Assembly (NCBI GenBank): GCA_030148025.1
Contig: JASBUG010000029.1
Span: forward strand, 168,665 to 232,664
Direction of reading: 5' to 3'
From: Flavobacteriaceae bacterium
GTDB taxonomy: Bacteria; Bacteroidota; Bacteroidia; Flavobacteriales; Flavobacteriaceae
DNA: 64,000 nt
The position numbers and the translations under genes are program-made. This document shows positions 44,579 through 52,676 of this stretch, piece by piece (the stretch's first letter is position 1; every line of letters starts with the position of its first letter). The notes beneath the pieces are model-generated. The model had not been told where the DNA came from. It saw only the letters and a list, made by a program, of their open reading frames with translations, and made no database searches.

Positions 44579-45760
44579 TTATAGTTTAAAATGATTGATG
44601 TATGTTTCTAAATCTTTATCGCCACGTCCTGAAAGACACAACACCACAATATCATTTGGATTAAATTGTTTCTTTTCAAAAACTGCTAAAGCATGTGAGC
44701 TTTCAATTGCAGGAATAATGCCTTCTAGTTTACACAATTCTAGGCCTGCATTCATGGCATCATTATCTGTAATTGAAATAAACTCTGCGCGACCAGACTT
44801 GTATAAATGTGCATGCATTGGTCCAACTCCTGGATAATCTAATCCAGCCGAAATTGAGTAAGGTTCAGTGATTTGTCCGTCGTTGGTTTGCATCAATAAG
44901 GTTTTACTACCATGAATAATGCCTTCATGACCTAATACCGAAGTTGCAGCACTTTCACCAGAGTCTATGCCTAAACCTGCTGCTTCAACAGCAATTAAAT
45001 TGACATCTTCATTATCTAAGAAATGATAGTAGGCACCAGCAGCATTACTCCCACCACCAACACAAGCGACTACATAATTTGGATTGCTTGTATTTTCATG
45101 TTCTACTAATTGCTTTTGAATTTCTTCAGACACAACCGATTGAAATCTAGCTACCATATCCGGATAAGGATGAGGTCCAACCACACTACCAATGATATAA
45201 TGCGTATCTACAGGGTTATTGATCCAATCACGAATGGCTTCATTGGTTGCATCTTTAAGCGTTTTACTACCTGAGGTTGCAGGCACTACAGTGGCTCCCA
45301 GCATTTTCATTCTGGCAACATTTGGTGCTTGTCGAGCAATGTCAATTTCTCCCATATACACAATGCATTCCAATCCCATAAGTGCACAAACGGTTGCTGT
45401 TGCCACACCATGTTGTCCAGCTCCAGTTTCTGCAATGATTCGATGTTTGCCTAAACGTTTAGCCATTAAAATTTGACCAATGGTATTATTAATTTTATGC
45501 GCTCCTGTATGGTTTAGATCTTCTCTTTTTAGGTAGATTTTAGTATTATATTTCTCTGATAGGCGTTTTGCATAATAGAGTGGAGAAGGGCGTCCAACAT
45601 AGTCTTTAAGTAGTTGGTTGAATTCTTTTTGGAATTCAGGTTCTGCCATTACCTTTAAGTAGTTTTGACGTAACTCTTCTACATTTGGATAGAGCATTTC
45701 TGGGATATATGCGCCTCCAAATTCTCCGTAATAGCCTTTTTCGTTAACGTTATAGCTCAT
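44579..45760 (-). CDS. trpB: Tryptophan synthase beta subunit
   Basis: TrpB condenses indole with serine using PLP. The Schiff-base Lys is in HTGAHKINN, and GGGSNAAG binds the cofactor phosphate. I start at the ATG complementary to 45758-45760 ([18 protein letters not shown]), giving 393 residues. A start four codons upstream would lie inside a dispersed repeat. The upstream gap to trpF (about 200 bp) is filled with repeats. Confidence 0.96.
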   Translation of the reverse strand: MSYNVNEKGYYGEFGGAYIPEMLYPNVEELRQNYLKVMAEPEFQKEFNQLLKDYVGRPSPLYYAKRLSEKYNTKIYLKREDLNHTGAHKINNTIGQILMAKRLGKHRIIAETGAGQHGVATATVCALMGLECIVYMGEIDIARQAPNVARMKMLGATVVPATSGSKTLKDATNEAIRDWINNPVDTHYIIGSVVGPHPYPDMVARFQSVVSEEIQKQLVEHENTSNPNYVVACVGGGSNAAGAYYHFLDNEDVNLIAVEAAGLGIDSGESAATSVLGHEGIIHGSKTLLMQTNDGQITEPYSISAGLDYPGVGPMHAHLYKSGRAEFISITDNDAMNAGLELCKLEGIIPAIESSHALAVFEKKQFNPNDIVVLCLSGRGDKDLETYINHFKL

Positions 45761-45766
45761 AATTTT

Positions 45767-45793
45767 TGTCATCCTGAACTTGATTCAGGATCT
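45767..45793. repeat. Dispersed repeat half-element in the trpF-trpB gap
   Basis: TGTCATCCTGAACTTGATTC and AGGATCT form a 7-bp hairpin (ATCCTGA / TCAGGAT). The same sequence begins the elements at 48599 and 49251, but the second half is missing here. Confidence 0.85.
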
Positions 45794-45817
45794 CTTTTTT
45801 TGTTATTTATTTTTATT

Positions 45818-45854
45818 CATTTTGTCTTGATACAAAACGAACCAAAAAATCAAG
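45818..45854. repeat. Second repeat unit in the trpF-trpB gap
   Basis: TTTTGTCTTGATACAAAACG followed by AACCAAAAAATCAAG is a compact inverted repeat of a type I recall as a widespread Bacteroidetes intergenic sequence. Only one copy is in this window, so the family call rests on recollection. Confidence 0.5.
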
Positions 45855-45963
45855 TTGAAATGAGGAATTTTTCTTTCGGAAAACCAAAAATAAAATCTAA
45901 ATTTCTTCCAAGGTTTCAGAAATTATAAACGATTTGATTTTTATATTCTGCATTTCAACAGTC

Positions 45964-46590
45964 TCAATGCCTTGCATTGATCTGGATTTTAAATTTATTT
46001 AATAGTTCTATATTTTTTAATCCAGGTTCTATTTCAAATTTGCTGTTTACATCTAATGCGTAGCAATATTTTGAAGCTGGACTTTGTTTAAATTCTTTGA
46101 TTTTTTCTAACTGTTCTAAACCAATACCTCCACTTAAAAAGAAAGGTTTTGTAGATGGATAATTATTTAAAACACTCCAATCGAATGTATAACCATTACC
46201 TCCTGGAAGCTTTCCTTTAGTGTCAAATAGAAAATAGTCACAAACATCTTCATAGGCAGTTAGCACTGAAAAATCAAATTCATCTTTTATAGAGAATACT
46301 TTTATAACTTCCACATTTGCCGACTTAATTAGTTTACAAACTTCAGGAGATTCGTGACCATGAAGTTGAACTGCATCTAGTTGATACCTTTCAATCTGAC
46401 CAGCAATAAACTCAACTGTTTTATCTACAAAAACACCTGTTTTTTTGATTGTATTTGGTAACTCAGAAATAGTGCCTTCAAAGTTTCGAGGAGATGACTC
46501 ATGAAAAATAAACCCAAGATAATCTGGTTGCAGTGTTGCAACTTGACTCATATTATCTTGATATTTCATTCCGCAAACTTTTAGTTTCAT
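45964..46590 (-). CDS. trpF: Phosphoribosylanthranilate isomerase
   Basis: TrpF isomerises phosphoribosylanthranilate to the ribulose form. The N-terminal catalytic KVCGMK (general base Cys), QPDYLGFIF, and FFLSGGIGLEQ in the phosphate site are visible. The length of 208 residues is normal for the stand-alone form. It is separate from trpC, unlike in enteric bacteria. Confidence 0.95.
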   Translation of the reverse strand: MKLKVCGMKYQDNMSQVATLQPDYLGFIFHESSPRNFEGTISELPNTIKKTGVFVDKTVEFIAGQIERYQLDAVQLHGHESPEVCKLIKSANVEVIKVFSIKDEFDFSVLTAYEDVCDYFLFDTKGKLPGGNGYTFDWSVLNNYPSTKPFFLSGGIGLEQLEKIKEFKQSPASKYCYALDVNSKFEIEPGLKNIELLNKFKIQINARH

Positions 46591-46593
46591 TTT

Positions 46594-46706
46594 ATTCTCG
46601 TGAAAGCGGGAATCTCACCACGCTTCTTATTTTTTGTAATTACTTCTCGATACTATTTCTTTTGATTTCGACTGCGCTCAATCTGACAGAAATCACTCGA
46701 AGTGAC
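46594..46706. repeat. Two repeat units in the trpC-trpF gap
   Basis: Unit 1 (46594-46615) contains TCTCGTGAAAGCGGGAATCT. Unit 2 (46645-46706) contains TTTCGACTGCGCTCAATCTG and CACTCGAAGTGAC. Both look like common flavobacterial dispersed repeats, and together they fill the gap. Confidence 0.55.
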
Positions 46707-46707
46707 G

Positions 46708-47493
46708 TTAATTTTCTAATTTATTTATAAACTCAATTGCGCTTGCTCCTGGATTATCTGTCTTCATAAAACTCTCTCCAATTAAAAATCCTTGATACCC
46801 ATAAGGTTGTAATTCCTTTATAGCGTCAATGCTGCTAATACCACTTTCAGAAACTTTTACAAAGTCGTTTGGAATTAAATTACTTAGAGTCTTGCTGGTT
46901 TCTAAGCTAACTTCAAAGGTTTTTAAATTTCTGTTATTCACACCTAACATGTCCAAAGATGGCATGATAGATTTATGTAGTTCTTTTTCGTTATGAACTT
47001 CTAATAACACATTTAAATTTAAGCTTTGAGCTAATTCAGAAAATTGCTTGATCTCATCTCTTTCTAAAATGGCTGCGATCAGTAAAATTACATCTGCTCC
47101 ATGAGATTTGGCTTCTAAAATTTGATATTCATCAATAATAAATTCTTTTCGTAATAGTGGCAAATTACAACTAGCTCTAGCGATTAAAAGATCATCTAAA
47201 GAGCCGCCAAAATATTTTCCATCGGTTAGAACAGACATTCCACAAACTCCAGCATTTTCATAGCCTTTGGCTACATCCTGCACATTTAAGTTTTGATTGA
47301 TCACTGATTTAGATGGTGAACGACGTTTATGTTCTGCAATGATTCCAGAATCACTTTCTCGTAACCTATTTGCTAGCGACATAGTTGGTCTGTTGAAAAG
47401 CACTGATTGCTCTAACTGAGTTACTGGAATCAATGACTTTTTTAAGTCAACCTCTTTACGTTTGTCTATTACTATTTTATCTAAAATGTTCAT
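46708..47493 (-). CDS. trpC: Indole-3-glycerol-phosphate synthase
   Basis: TrpC closes the indole ring by decarboxylating CdRP. The catalytic Lys and Glu motifs are IIAEHKRRSPSKS and LLRKEFIIDEYQI, with VNNRNL and VSESGISS at the C-terminal phosphate site. The length of 261 residues is normal for the single-function enzyme. It lies between trpD and trpF, with a repeat on each side. Confidence 0.96.
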   Translation of the reverse strand: MNILDKIVIDKRKEVDLKKSLIPVTQLEQSVLFNRPTMSLANRLRESDSGIIAEHKRRSPSKSVINQNLNVQDVAKGYENAGVCGMSVLTDGKYFGGSLDDLLIARASCNLPLLRKEFIIDEYQILEAKSHGADVILLIAAILERDEIKQFSELAQSLNLNVLLEVHNEKELHKSIMPSLDMLGVNNRNLKTFEVSLETSKTLSNLIPNDFVKVSESGISSIDAIKELQPYGYQGFLIGESFMKTDNPGASAIEFINKLEN

Positions 47494-47505
47494 TTATTTT
47501 TTGTT

Positions 47506-47597
47506 TGTCATTGCGAATCAAATTTTAATTTGATGTGGCAATCTGTTTAAATTTTGAAGATTCTCACGTCGTTATTTCATAACTCCTCAGAATGACA
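47506..47597. repeat. Dispersed repeat in the trpD-trpC gap
   Basis: TGTCATTGCGAATC opens and TCAGAATGACA closes a 92-bp element with terminal inverted repeats TGTCATT / AATGACA. It fills almost the whole gap between trpD and trpC. Confidence 0.75.
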
Positions 47598-47599
47598 GT

Positions 47600-48592
47600 T
47601 TATTTACTTAATTCTATTAATTTATTCAGTTTCGCTTTTGCTTTTCCTCCTAAAAGAGATTCTTTTGCTAGTTCAAATCCTTCTTGATGTGATATCTGTT
47701 TTGACGTAGCAATAGCTAATCCAGCATTGGCGCATACCACATTGTTTTGGGCGTTGGTTCCATTACCTTCAATAACATTTACAAATATTTTAGCTGCGTC
47801 TTCAACAGAATTTCCTCCATAGATGGCTTCTTGTTGTATTTGATCAACACCAAGATCGTTTGGAGAAAACATAGCTTCAGAATGGTTTGAAATCACTTTT
47901 GTTTTTCCAGTCAATGATATTTCGTCATAACCATCTAATGCATGAACAATGCTATAATTTTTATCAGTTTGCTGATATAGATAGCCATATAAGCGTTGTA
48001 ATTCTAAATTAAAAACACCAACCATTTGATTTTTAGGAAACGATGGATTTACCATTGGTCCTAACATGTTAAAGAAGGTTTTAACGCCTAATTCACGGCG
48101 AATAGGTGCCACATTCTTCATTGCTGGATGGAATAAAGGTGCATGTAGAACACATATTCCGGCTTGATCAATACAACGTTTTAAAAAATCTTCATCATTA
48201 GAAAATTTTATACCTAAATGCTCCATCACATTTGAAGATCCACATGCAGAGGACACACCGTAATTACCATGCTTAGATACATTTACGCCTGCTCCGGCTG
48301 TAACGAAAGACGATAATGTGGAAATATTGAATGTGTCTTTTCCGTCTCCACCAGTACCACAAAGATCTATGGCGTTGAATTCGCTTAGGTCAATTGGAAT
48401 GCATAGCTCTAAAAGAGCATCTCTAAACCCCTGAAGTTCTTCAAGTGTAATACTACGCATCATGAATACGGTTAGAAAAGAAGCAATCTGACTTTGGTTA
48501 TACATACCGTTAGAAATGTTAACCAATACTTGTTTAGCTTCTTCACTGGAGATATTCTCGTGATTTATTAATCTGTTTAATAGTTGTTTCAT
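47600..48592 (-). CDS. trpD: Anthranilate phosphoribosyltransferase
   Basis: TrpD transfers phosphoribose from PRPP to anthranilate. The PRPP loop LCGTGGDGKDTFNIS, the conserved SKHGNYGVSSACGSSN and RRELGVKTFFNMLGPM are present. I take the start at the ATG complementary to 48590-48592 (MKQLLNRLIN), giving 330 residues. Four extra codons upstream come from a repeat. No TrpG fusion is present. Confidence 0.96.
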   Translation of the reverse strand: MKQLLNRLINHENISSEEAKQVLVNISNGMYNQSQIASFLTVFMMRSITLEELQGFRDALLELCIPIDLSEFNAIDLCGTGGDGKDTFNISTLSSFVTAGAGVNVSKHGNYGVSSACGSSNVMEHLGIKFSNDEDFLKRCIDQAGICVLHAPLFHPAMKNVAPIRRELGVKTFFNMLGPMVNPSFPKNQMVGVFNLELQRLYGYLYQQTDKNYSIVHALDGYDEISLTGKTKVISNHSEAMFSPNDLGVDQIQQEAIYGGNSVEDAAKIFVNVIEGNGTNAQNNVVCANAGLAIATSKQISHQEGFELAKESLLGGKAKAKLNKLIELSK

Positions 48593-48598
48593 TTTTAT

Positions 48599-48675
48599 TG
48601 TCATCCTGAACTTGATTCAGGATCTTTTTAATATTGTTACAATTTAGTGGATTCCGCATCAAGTGCGGAATGACA
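48599..48675. repeat. Dispersed repeat in the trpG-trpD gap
   Basis: The element begins TGTCATCCTGAACTTGATTC and ends GATTCCGCATCAAG / TGCGGAATGACA. Terminal TGTCA and TGACA are inverted. It is closely similar to 49251-49329, differing in the middle spacer. Confidence 0.9.
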
Positions 48676-48678
48676 GCT

Positions 48679-49245
48679 CTAACTGTTAATCCAGTTTTCT
48701 AAAATTTTCTTTCCATCTGGAGTTAATACCGATTCAGGGTGATACTGAACACCTTTTACATCAAATTCTCTATGACGTAAAGACATAATCTGCCCATTTT
48801 CATCAAAAGAAGTGGCTTCTAAACTATCTGGTAGATCAACATCTACAACCCAAGAATGATAGCGGCCAACTTCTATGTTTTTATCTAAGCCATTAAATAA
48901 AGATTCATCATCTACAGAAATTGTGACATTAGTAGCTACGCCATGATACACTTCTTCTAGATTGATCAATTCTCCACCAAAAACCTCACCAATAGCTTGG
49001 AGCCCTAAGCATACGCCTAAGATGCTTTTTGTAGGTGCGTACATTTCGATAATGGGTTTTAATAAACCAGCTTCATCAGGAATTCCTGGACCTGGAGATA
49101 ATACTATTTTGTCAAACGGTTTTACATCTTCCAAGTCTAATTTATCGTTTCTTACAACTGTTACATCACAATTTAAATCCTCTAAATAATGAACGAGGTT
49201 GTATGTAAAACTGTCGTAGTTATCTATTACTAATACTTTTTTCAT
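48679..49245 (-). CDS. trpG: Anthranilate synthase glutamine amidotransferase component
   Basis: This subunit supplies ammonia from glutamine to TrpE. The class I triad is visible: catalytic Cys in ILGVCLGLQAIGE, and His/Glu in VQYHPESVL. I choose the start MKKVLVIDNYDSFTYNLVHY at 49245, giving 188 residues. A start nine codons earlier would use repeat DNA. The start region matches family members well. Confidence 0.96.
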   Translation of the reverse strand: MKKVLVIDNYDSFTYNLVHYLEDLNCDVTVVRNDKLDLEDVKPFDKIVLSPGPGIPDEAGLLKPIIEMYAPTKSILGVCLGLQAIGEVFGGELINLEEVYHGVATNVTISVDDESLFNGLDKNIEVGRYHSWVVDVDLPDSLEATSFDENGQIMSLRHREFDVKGVQYHPESVLTPDGKKILENWINS

Positions 49246-49250
49246 TTTTC

Positions 49251-49329
49251 TGTCATCCTGAACTTGATTCAAGATCTGTTTAATTTTAATTCAACTTATT
49301 TTGGATTCCGCATCGAGTGCGGAATGACA
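49251..49329. repeat. Dispersed repeat in the trpE-trpG gap
   Basis: This copy is nearly identical to 48599-48675, with TGTCATCCTGAACTTGATTC at one end and GGATTCCGCATCGAGTGCGG then AATGACA at the other. It lies between trpE and trpG, both read through it. Confidence 0.9.
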
Positions 49330-49334
49330 ATAAT

Positions 49335-50729
49335 TTATATTCTTTCAGCTATTTCAATGGCATTTGTTAAAGCGCCTAGTTTATTATATACTTCTTGTAA
49401 TTCGTGTTCTGGATTAGATTTCGACACTAATCCAGCTCCAGCTTGCCAATGCAATTGGTGATCTTTACTTAAAAAGGTACGTATCATAATGGCATGATTA
49501 TAATTACCTTCAAAATCCATAAACCCAATGGCTCCACCATAAAAAGCACGACTTGTTTTTTCATACTTTTCAATAAGTTGCATTGCCATATGTTTAGGTG
49601 CACCACTTAATGTTCCTGCAGGAAAAGTATCTGCCACAACTTGCATTGTTGGTGTGCCATTGTGTTTTTGACCAGTTACTTTACTCACCAAATGAATAAC
49701 ATGGGAAAAGAATTGAACCTCTCTGTATTTCTCAACAGTAACATTACTACCGTGTCTGCTCAAATCATTTCGTGCAAGATCTACTAGCATCACATGTTCT
49801 GCATTTTCTTTATCATCAGCTACTAATTCTTTGGCTAATTCGGCATCTTTAAGGTCATTTCCCGTTCTTCTGAAGGTTCCAGCAATTGGATGAATTTCTG
49901 CTTTACCTTCATTAACGATTAATTGAGCTTCAGGAGAACTTCCAAAAATCTTAAAGCTTCCATAATCAAAGTAGAATAGGTAAGGAGAAGGATTGATACT
50001 TCTTAAAGCACGATACACATTAAACTCATCCCCTTTAAAATTCTGTTGAAATTTTTTAGATAATACCAACTGAAACACATCACCACGAGCACAATGCTTT
50101 TTTGCTAATTCTACATGCTCTTTATATTCGTTGTCACTTAAGTTAGAACCGATATCACCTTCAGCTTTAAAATTGTAAGAAGCAAAGTTCTTAGCCTTTA
50201 TGAGATGTTCAATATCATCAACATTGTTTACGGAATCATAGCAATGAGCAAAAATATAAGCGACATTTTTAAAGTGATTAATGGCTATAATGTTTTGATA
50301 AACTGCATAATAAATATCTGGAATTTGCAATGAATCATCCTTTTTAGAGATTTCTACATCTTCAAAATATTTTACAGCGTCGTAAGCTGTATAACCAAAA
50401 ATTCCGTTGTTAATAAACTTAAAGTTCTCTTCTGAATCTACTTTAAACTGCTTTGTGAACTCATGAATTTCTGAAGTGACATTATCTTTTTTTGCTTCTT
50501 TTGTTTCCGAAGTTCCATCAGGAAAGTTTTTAGTAATCACATCGTTTTCAACTTTAATAGACGCTATAGGATTACAACATATATAAGAGAAACTATTATC
50601 ATTAGCATGATAGTCACTACTCTCAAGAAGAATACTGTTAGGGAACTTATCTCTTATTTTTAGGTAGATACTTACTGGTGTAATGGTATCTGCCAGAATT
50701 TTTGTGTAATGTGTTTTTAAATTATACAT
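49335..50729 (-). CDS. trpE: Anthranilate synthase component I
   Basis: TrpE makes anthranilate from chorismate with ammonia from TrpG. The tryptophan feedback motif ILLESSD is at the N-terminus, and the catalytic IHPIAGTFRRTG, DLARNDLSRHG and FPAGTLSGAPKHMAMQ lie in the chorismate-binding domain. The 464-residue length fits. It is the first structural gene of the operon and lies 14 bp after the attenuator's T run, so both feedback inhibition and attenuation are expected. Confidence 0.97.
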   Translation of the reverse strand: MYNLKTHYTKILADTITPVSIYLKIRDKFPNSILLESSDYHANDNSFSYICCNPIASIKVENDVITKNFPDGTSETKEAKKDNVTSEIHEFTKQFKVDSEENFKFINNGIFGYTAYDAVKYFEDVEISKKDDSLQIPDIYYAVYQNIIAINHFKNVAYIFAHCYDSVNNVDDIEHLIKAKNFASYNFKAEGDIGSNLSDNEYKEHVELAKKHCARGDVFQLVLSKKFQQNFKGDEFNVYRALRSINPSPYLFYFDYGSFKIFGSSPEAQLIVNEGKAEIHPIAGTFRRTGNDLKDAELAKELVADDKENAEHVMLVDLARNDLSRHGSNVTVEKYREVQFFSHVIHLVSKVTGQKHNGTPTMQVVADTFPAGTLSGAPKHMAMQLIEKYEKTSRAFYGGAIGFMDFEGNYNHAIMIRTFLSKDHQLHWQAGAGLVSKSNPEHELQEVYNKLGALTNAIEIAERI

Positions 50730-50742
50730 GTGGTTATAAATT

Positions 50743-50772
50743 AAAAAAGGCTTGTCGTGAATGACAAGCCTT
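50743..50772 (-). terminator. trp attenuator terminator
   Basis: A perfect 10-bp stem (AAGGCTTGTC / GACAAGCCTT) with a 6-nt ATTCAC loop is followed by TTTTTT on the minus strand, 14 bp before trpE. Its loop and right arm contain ATTCACGA (50755-50762), complementary to the leader segment TCGTGAAT (50807-50814). Confidence 0.92.
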
Positions 50773-50805
50773 GAATATTTTAGTTTTAAAAAATACGATA
50801 GGGTT

Positions 50806-50832
50806 AATTCACGAATTTGCGTTTCGAGAATT
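50806..50832 (-). promoter_or_regulatory. Pause (1:2) hairpin of the trp leader RNA
   Basis: AATTCTCGAA (50823-50832) pairs with TTCGTGAATT (50806-50815) apart from one T-T mismatch, with a 7-nt loop. It starts just after the Trp codons. The second arm is also the one able to pair with the terminator loop, giving mutually exclusive structures. Confidence 0.85.
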
Positions 50833-50865
50833 CCACCACCAAGTATTATTTAAAATTGTGTTCAT
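50809..50865 (-). CDS. trpL: Trp operon leader peptide
   Basis: The leader encodes 18 residues, MNTILNNTWWWNSRNANS, with three consecutive TGG codons at 50833-50841. It starts 15 bp after the -7 box of a good promoter. Its position before a pause hairpin and a terminator is the classic attenuation layout. Stalling at the Trp codons would cover the first arm of the pause hairpin and free the second to pair with the terminator. Confidence 0.93.
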   Translation of the reverse strand: MNTILNNTWWWNSRNANS

Positions 50866-50879
50866 TTGTTTTGTTTGGT

Positions 50880-50910
50880 CAAATATAGAAATGAAAAGTT
50901 TTATTCCAAA
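50880..50910 (-). promoter_or_regulatory. Promoter of the trp operon
   Basis: On the minus strand TTTG (50907-50910), a 19-bp spacer and TATATTTG (50880-50887) match the flavobacterial consensus exactly. The leader ATG is 15 bp after the -7 box. The upstream gene's terminator ends just beyond it. Confidence 0.88.
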
Positions 50911-50931
50911 TTATTTTCTATAAAATGTGAT

Positions 50932-50959
50932 AAAAAAAAGATTCCCACCGAAGTGGGAA
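50932..50959 (-). terminator. Terminator of the MarR-YceI unit
   Basis: On the minus strand TTCCCAC-TTCG-GTGGGAA has the stable TTCG loop and is followed by TCTTTTTTTT. It separates yceI from the trp promoter just downstream. Confidence 0.92.
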
Positions 50960-50999
50960 CCATTTAATCATTAAATATTTGCTATTAATCTATTCAATG

Positions 51000-51572
51000 T
51001 TAAAACTGTAAATCTACTACTAGATCAAATTCATCGTAGATCGCTTTATCTTTTAAATTGTCGAAGAAGCTAGATGAACCATATTTGATATCGTATTTAG
51101 TTCTGTCAATTTTTAAGTTAGCTGTAGCTTTGCTACCGTATACAGACATTTCAAAAGTTATTGGGTGTGATTGCCCTTTTATTTTTAAGTCACCTGTAAC
51201 AGTGTAGGCGTTCTTTCCGTTAGCTTTGGCTTTAGTAATGTTTAAAGATGCAGTTGGATGATTTGCTACTCCAAAGAAATCATCAGATTTTAAGTGACCG
51301 TCTAATTTCTTTGCATACTCACCTTGAATATCGGTAGTAGTAATAGAGTTCATGTCTATAGAAAAGTTTCCACCAACTAGTTTATCGCCTTCAAATTTTA
51401 AAGCTCCAGATTTTAAAGCAATTGTTCCTTCGTGAGAACCAGTTACTTTGTAACCTTTCCAAGTAATTTTACTTTTTGCTACATCTACATTTTTGTCTAA
51501 AACGGCAGTGAATGATGCTAAACTAATTGCTAGTACTAATATTAATGTGCTTTTTAAAACGTTGTTTTTCAT
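51000..51572 (-). CDS. YceI-family exported lipid-binding-like protein
   Basis: The 190-residue protein has a signal peptide to about ISLASFTA. The YceI lipocalin-like barrel is recognisable from VDVAKSKITWKGYKVTG, then FSIDMNSITTTD, LKSDDFFGVANHPTASLNI and TGDLKIKGQSHPITF. Relatives bind long polyprenoid chains such as quinones in the periplasm. The gene follows marR by 35 bp and shares its unit, so the repressor probably controls it. Confidence 0.9.
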   Translation of the reverse strand: MKNNVLKSTLILVLAISLASFTAVLDKNVDVAKSKITWKGYKVTGSHEGTIALKSGALKFEGDKLVGGNFSIDMNSITTTDIQGEYAKKLDGHLKSDDFFGVANHPTASLNITKAKANGKNAYTVTGDLKIKGQSHPITFEMSVYGSKATANLKIDRTKYDIKYGSSSFFDNLKDKAIYDEFDLVVDLQF

Positions 51573-51607
51573 GTTAATTTTTGTTTGTTGTTATTAAGAT
51601 TTGTGAT

Positions 51608-52060
51608 TTATGCTCGTAGTTTATCTAGAAGTGTGTTAAGGGTCTCCAGCTCTTTAATGTTTAGATTCTTAGTAATCTTATTGTTGTTTGCAATTATCAT
51701 ATCATCCATTTCAGTTAAAAGATCCATGCCTTTTTGTGTGATATAGATTTCGATCTTTCTTCGATTCACTTCACAACGTTGTCGTGTTACTAATCCTTTA
51801 GTAATTAATTTATCGACCAAGCGAGTGGTGTTACTCATTTTATTAAGCATCCGTTCTTGTAAAGTGCCTAAGTTGGCTGGATTTCCTCTTTGTCCTCTTA
51901 ATATTCGTAATACATTGTACTGTTCACCAGAAAGGTCATAACCTTTGAAAAACACAAGCGATTGTTCTTTTAACCAATTACCTGTATAAGCCAAATTAAT
52001 GACAGTTTTTTGTCTCGTGTCTAGTTTTACAGTACTTTTTATATCTTCTTCTATTGACAT
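51608..52060 (-). CDS. MarR-family transcriptional regulator
   Basis: The 150-residue winged-helix protein has NLGTLQERMLNKMSNTTRLVD as recognition helix and RQRCEVNRRKIEIYIT as wing. I start at MSIEEDIK (ATG complementary to 52058-52060); a longer start at 52087 would run through the operator palindromes. Two inverted repeats lie between its promoter and start, so it very likely represses itself and the downstream yceI gene. The inducer is unknown. Confidence 0.9.
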   Translation of the reverse strand: MSIEEDIKSTVKLDTRQKTVINLAYTGNWLKEQSLVFFKGYDLSGEQYNVLRILRGQRGNPANLGTLQERMLNKMSNTTRLVDKLITKGLVTRQRCEVNRRKIEIYITQKGMDLLTEMDDMIIANNNKITKNLNIKELETLNTLLDKLRA

Positions 52061-52087
52061 TTGTATATACAAATATTGTGCATACAA
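52060..52087 (-). promoter_or_regulatory. Tandem MarR operators
   Basis: Site 1 is the perfect palindrome TTTGTATATACAAA (52060-52073), touching the start codon. Site 2 is TTGTGCATACAA (52076-52087), 2 bp away and overlapping the -7 box. Spacing is about 15 bp centre to centre. Confidence 0.75.
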
Positions 52088-52114
52088 AAGTATAGTAGTT
52101 TTATTGATTACAAA
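52085..52114 (-). promoter_or_regulatory. Promoter of the MarR-YceI unit
   Basis: On the minus strand TTTG (52111-52114), an 18-bp spacer and TACTTTTG (52085-52092) match the flavobacterial consensus. Operator site 2 overlaps the -7 box. Confidence 0.8.
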
Positions 52115-52179
52115 GAATTGGTGCTATAATTTTTTGTTAAAATTTTAAGACACTATAAATGGATGTTTATTTTTATAGT

Positions 52180-52671
52180 ATGAGATATTTAGCAATTATA
52201 ATGTTATTGGTTTTTGCTTCATGTAAGAGCGAGCCAAAGGTCGAGGATATAGATCTGGAAATACACACAAATTTTGATAGTTTTGAAAAGTACCTTCAAA
52301 TAAAAGATGATAAAACGTATGTCGTAAACTTTTGGGCCACTTGGTGTGCGCCTTGTGTTAAGGAGTTGCCTCACTTTGAAGAAATCTATAGCAATTATAA
52401 AGGAAAGAATGTTGAGCTTATATTGGTAAGTTTAGATTTTCCTAAGCAATATGACTCTAAGTTAAAACCTTTTATGATCAAGAATAAGATTAAAGGAAAA
52501 GTTGTTGCTCTGGATGACCCAGCTATGAATGTTTGGATACCAAAAGTTAATGAAGATTGGGATGGAGGACTTCCAGCTACTGTAATATATAATAAAGATA
52601 AGAGTGAGTTCTTTTACAGAACTTTTACTTACGAGGAATTAGAAACAGAACTAAAACAATTTCTAAACTAA
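52180..52671 (+). CDS. TlpA-family thioredoxin-like lipoprotein
   Basis: I start at the ATG at 52180 (MRYLAIIMLLVFASC), giving 163 residues with lipobox VFASC; an ATG seven codons earlier lacks this signal quality. The thioredoxin motif is CAPC in NFWATWCAPCVKELP, and cis-Pro is in GGLPATV. It is an exported disulfide reductase or oxidoreductase. The redoxin gene follows 5 bp later, so they form one unit, divergent from marR. Confidence 0.88.
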   Translation: MRYLAIIMLLVFASCKSEPKVEDIDLEIHTNFDSFEKYLQIKDDKTYVVNFWATWCAPCVKELPHFEEIYSNYKGKNVELILVSLDFPKQYDSKLKPFMIKNKIKGKVVALDDPAMNVWIPKVNEDWDGGLPATVIYNKDKSEFFYRTFTYEELETELKQFLN

Positions 52672-52676
52672 AACAT

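Noticed and set aside
45758..45772. Longer trpB start (MTKIMSYNV)
   Set aside because: The extra ATG is inside a dispersed repeat, and the family start MSYNV fits better. The same applies to trpD and trpG.
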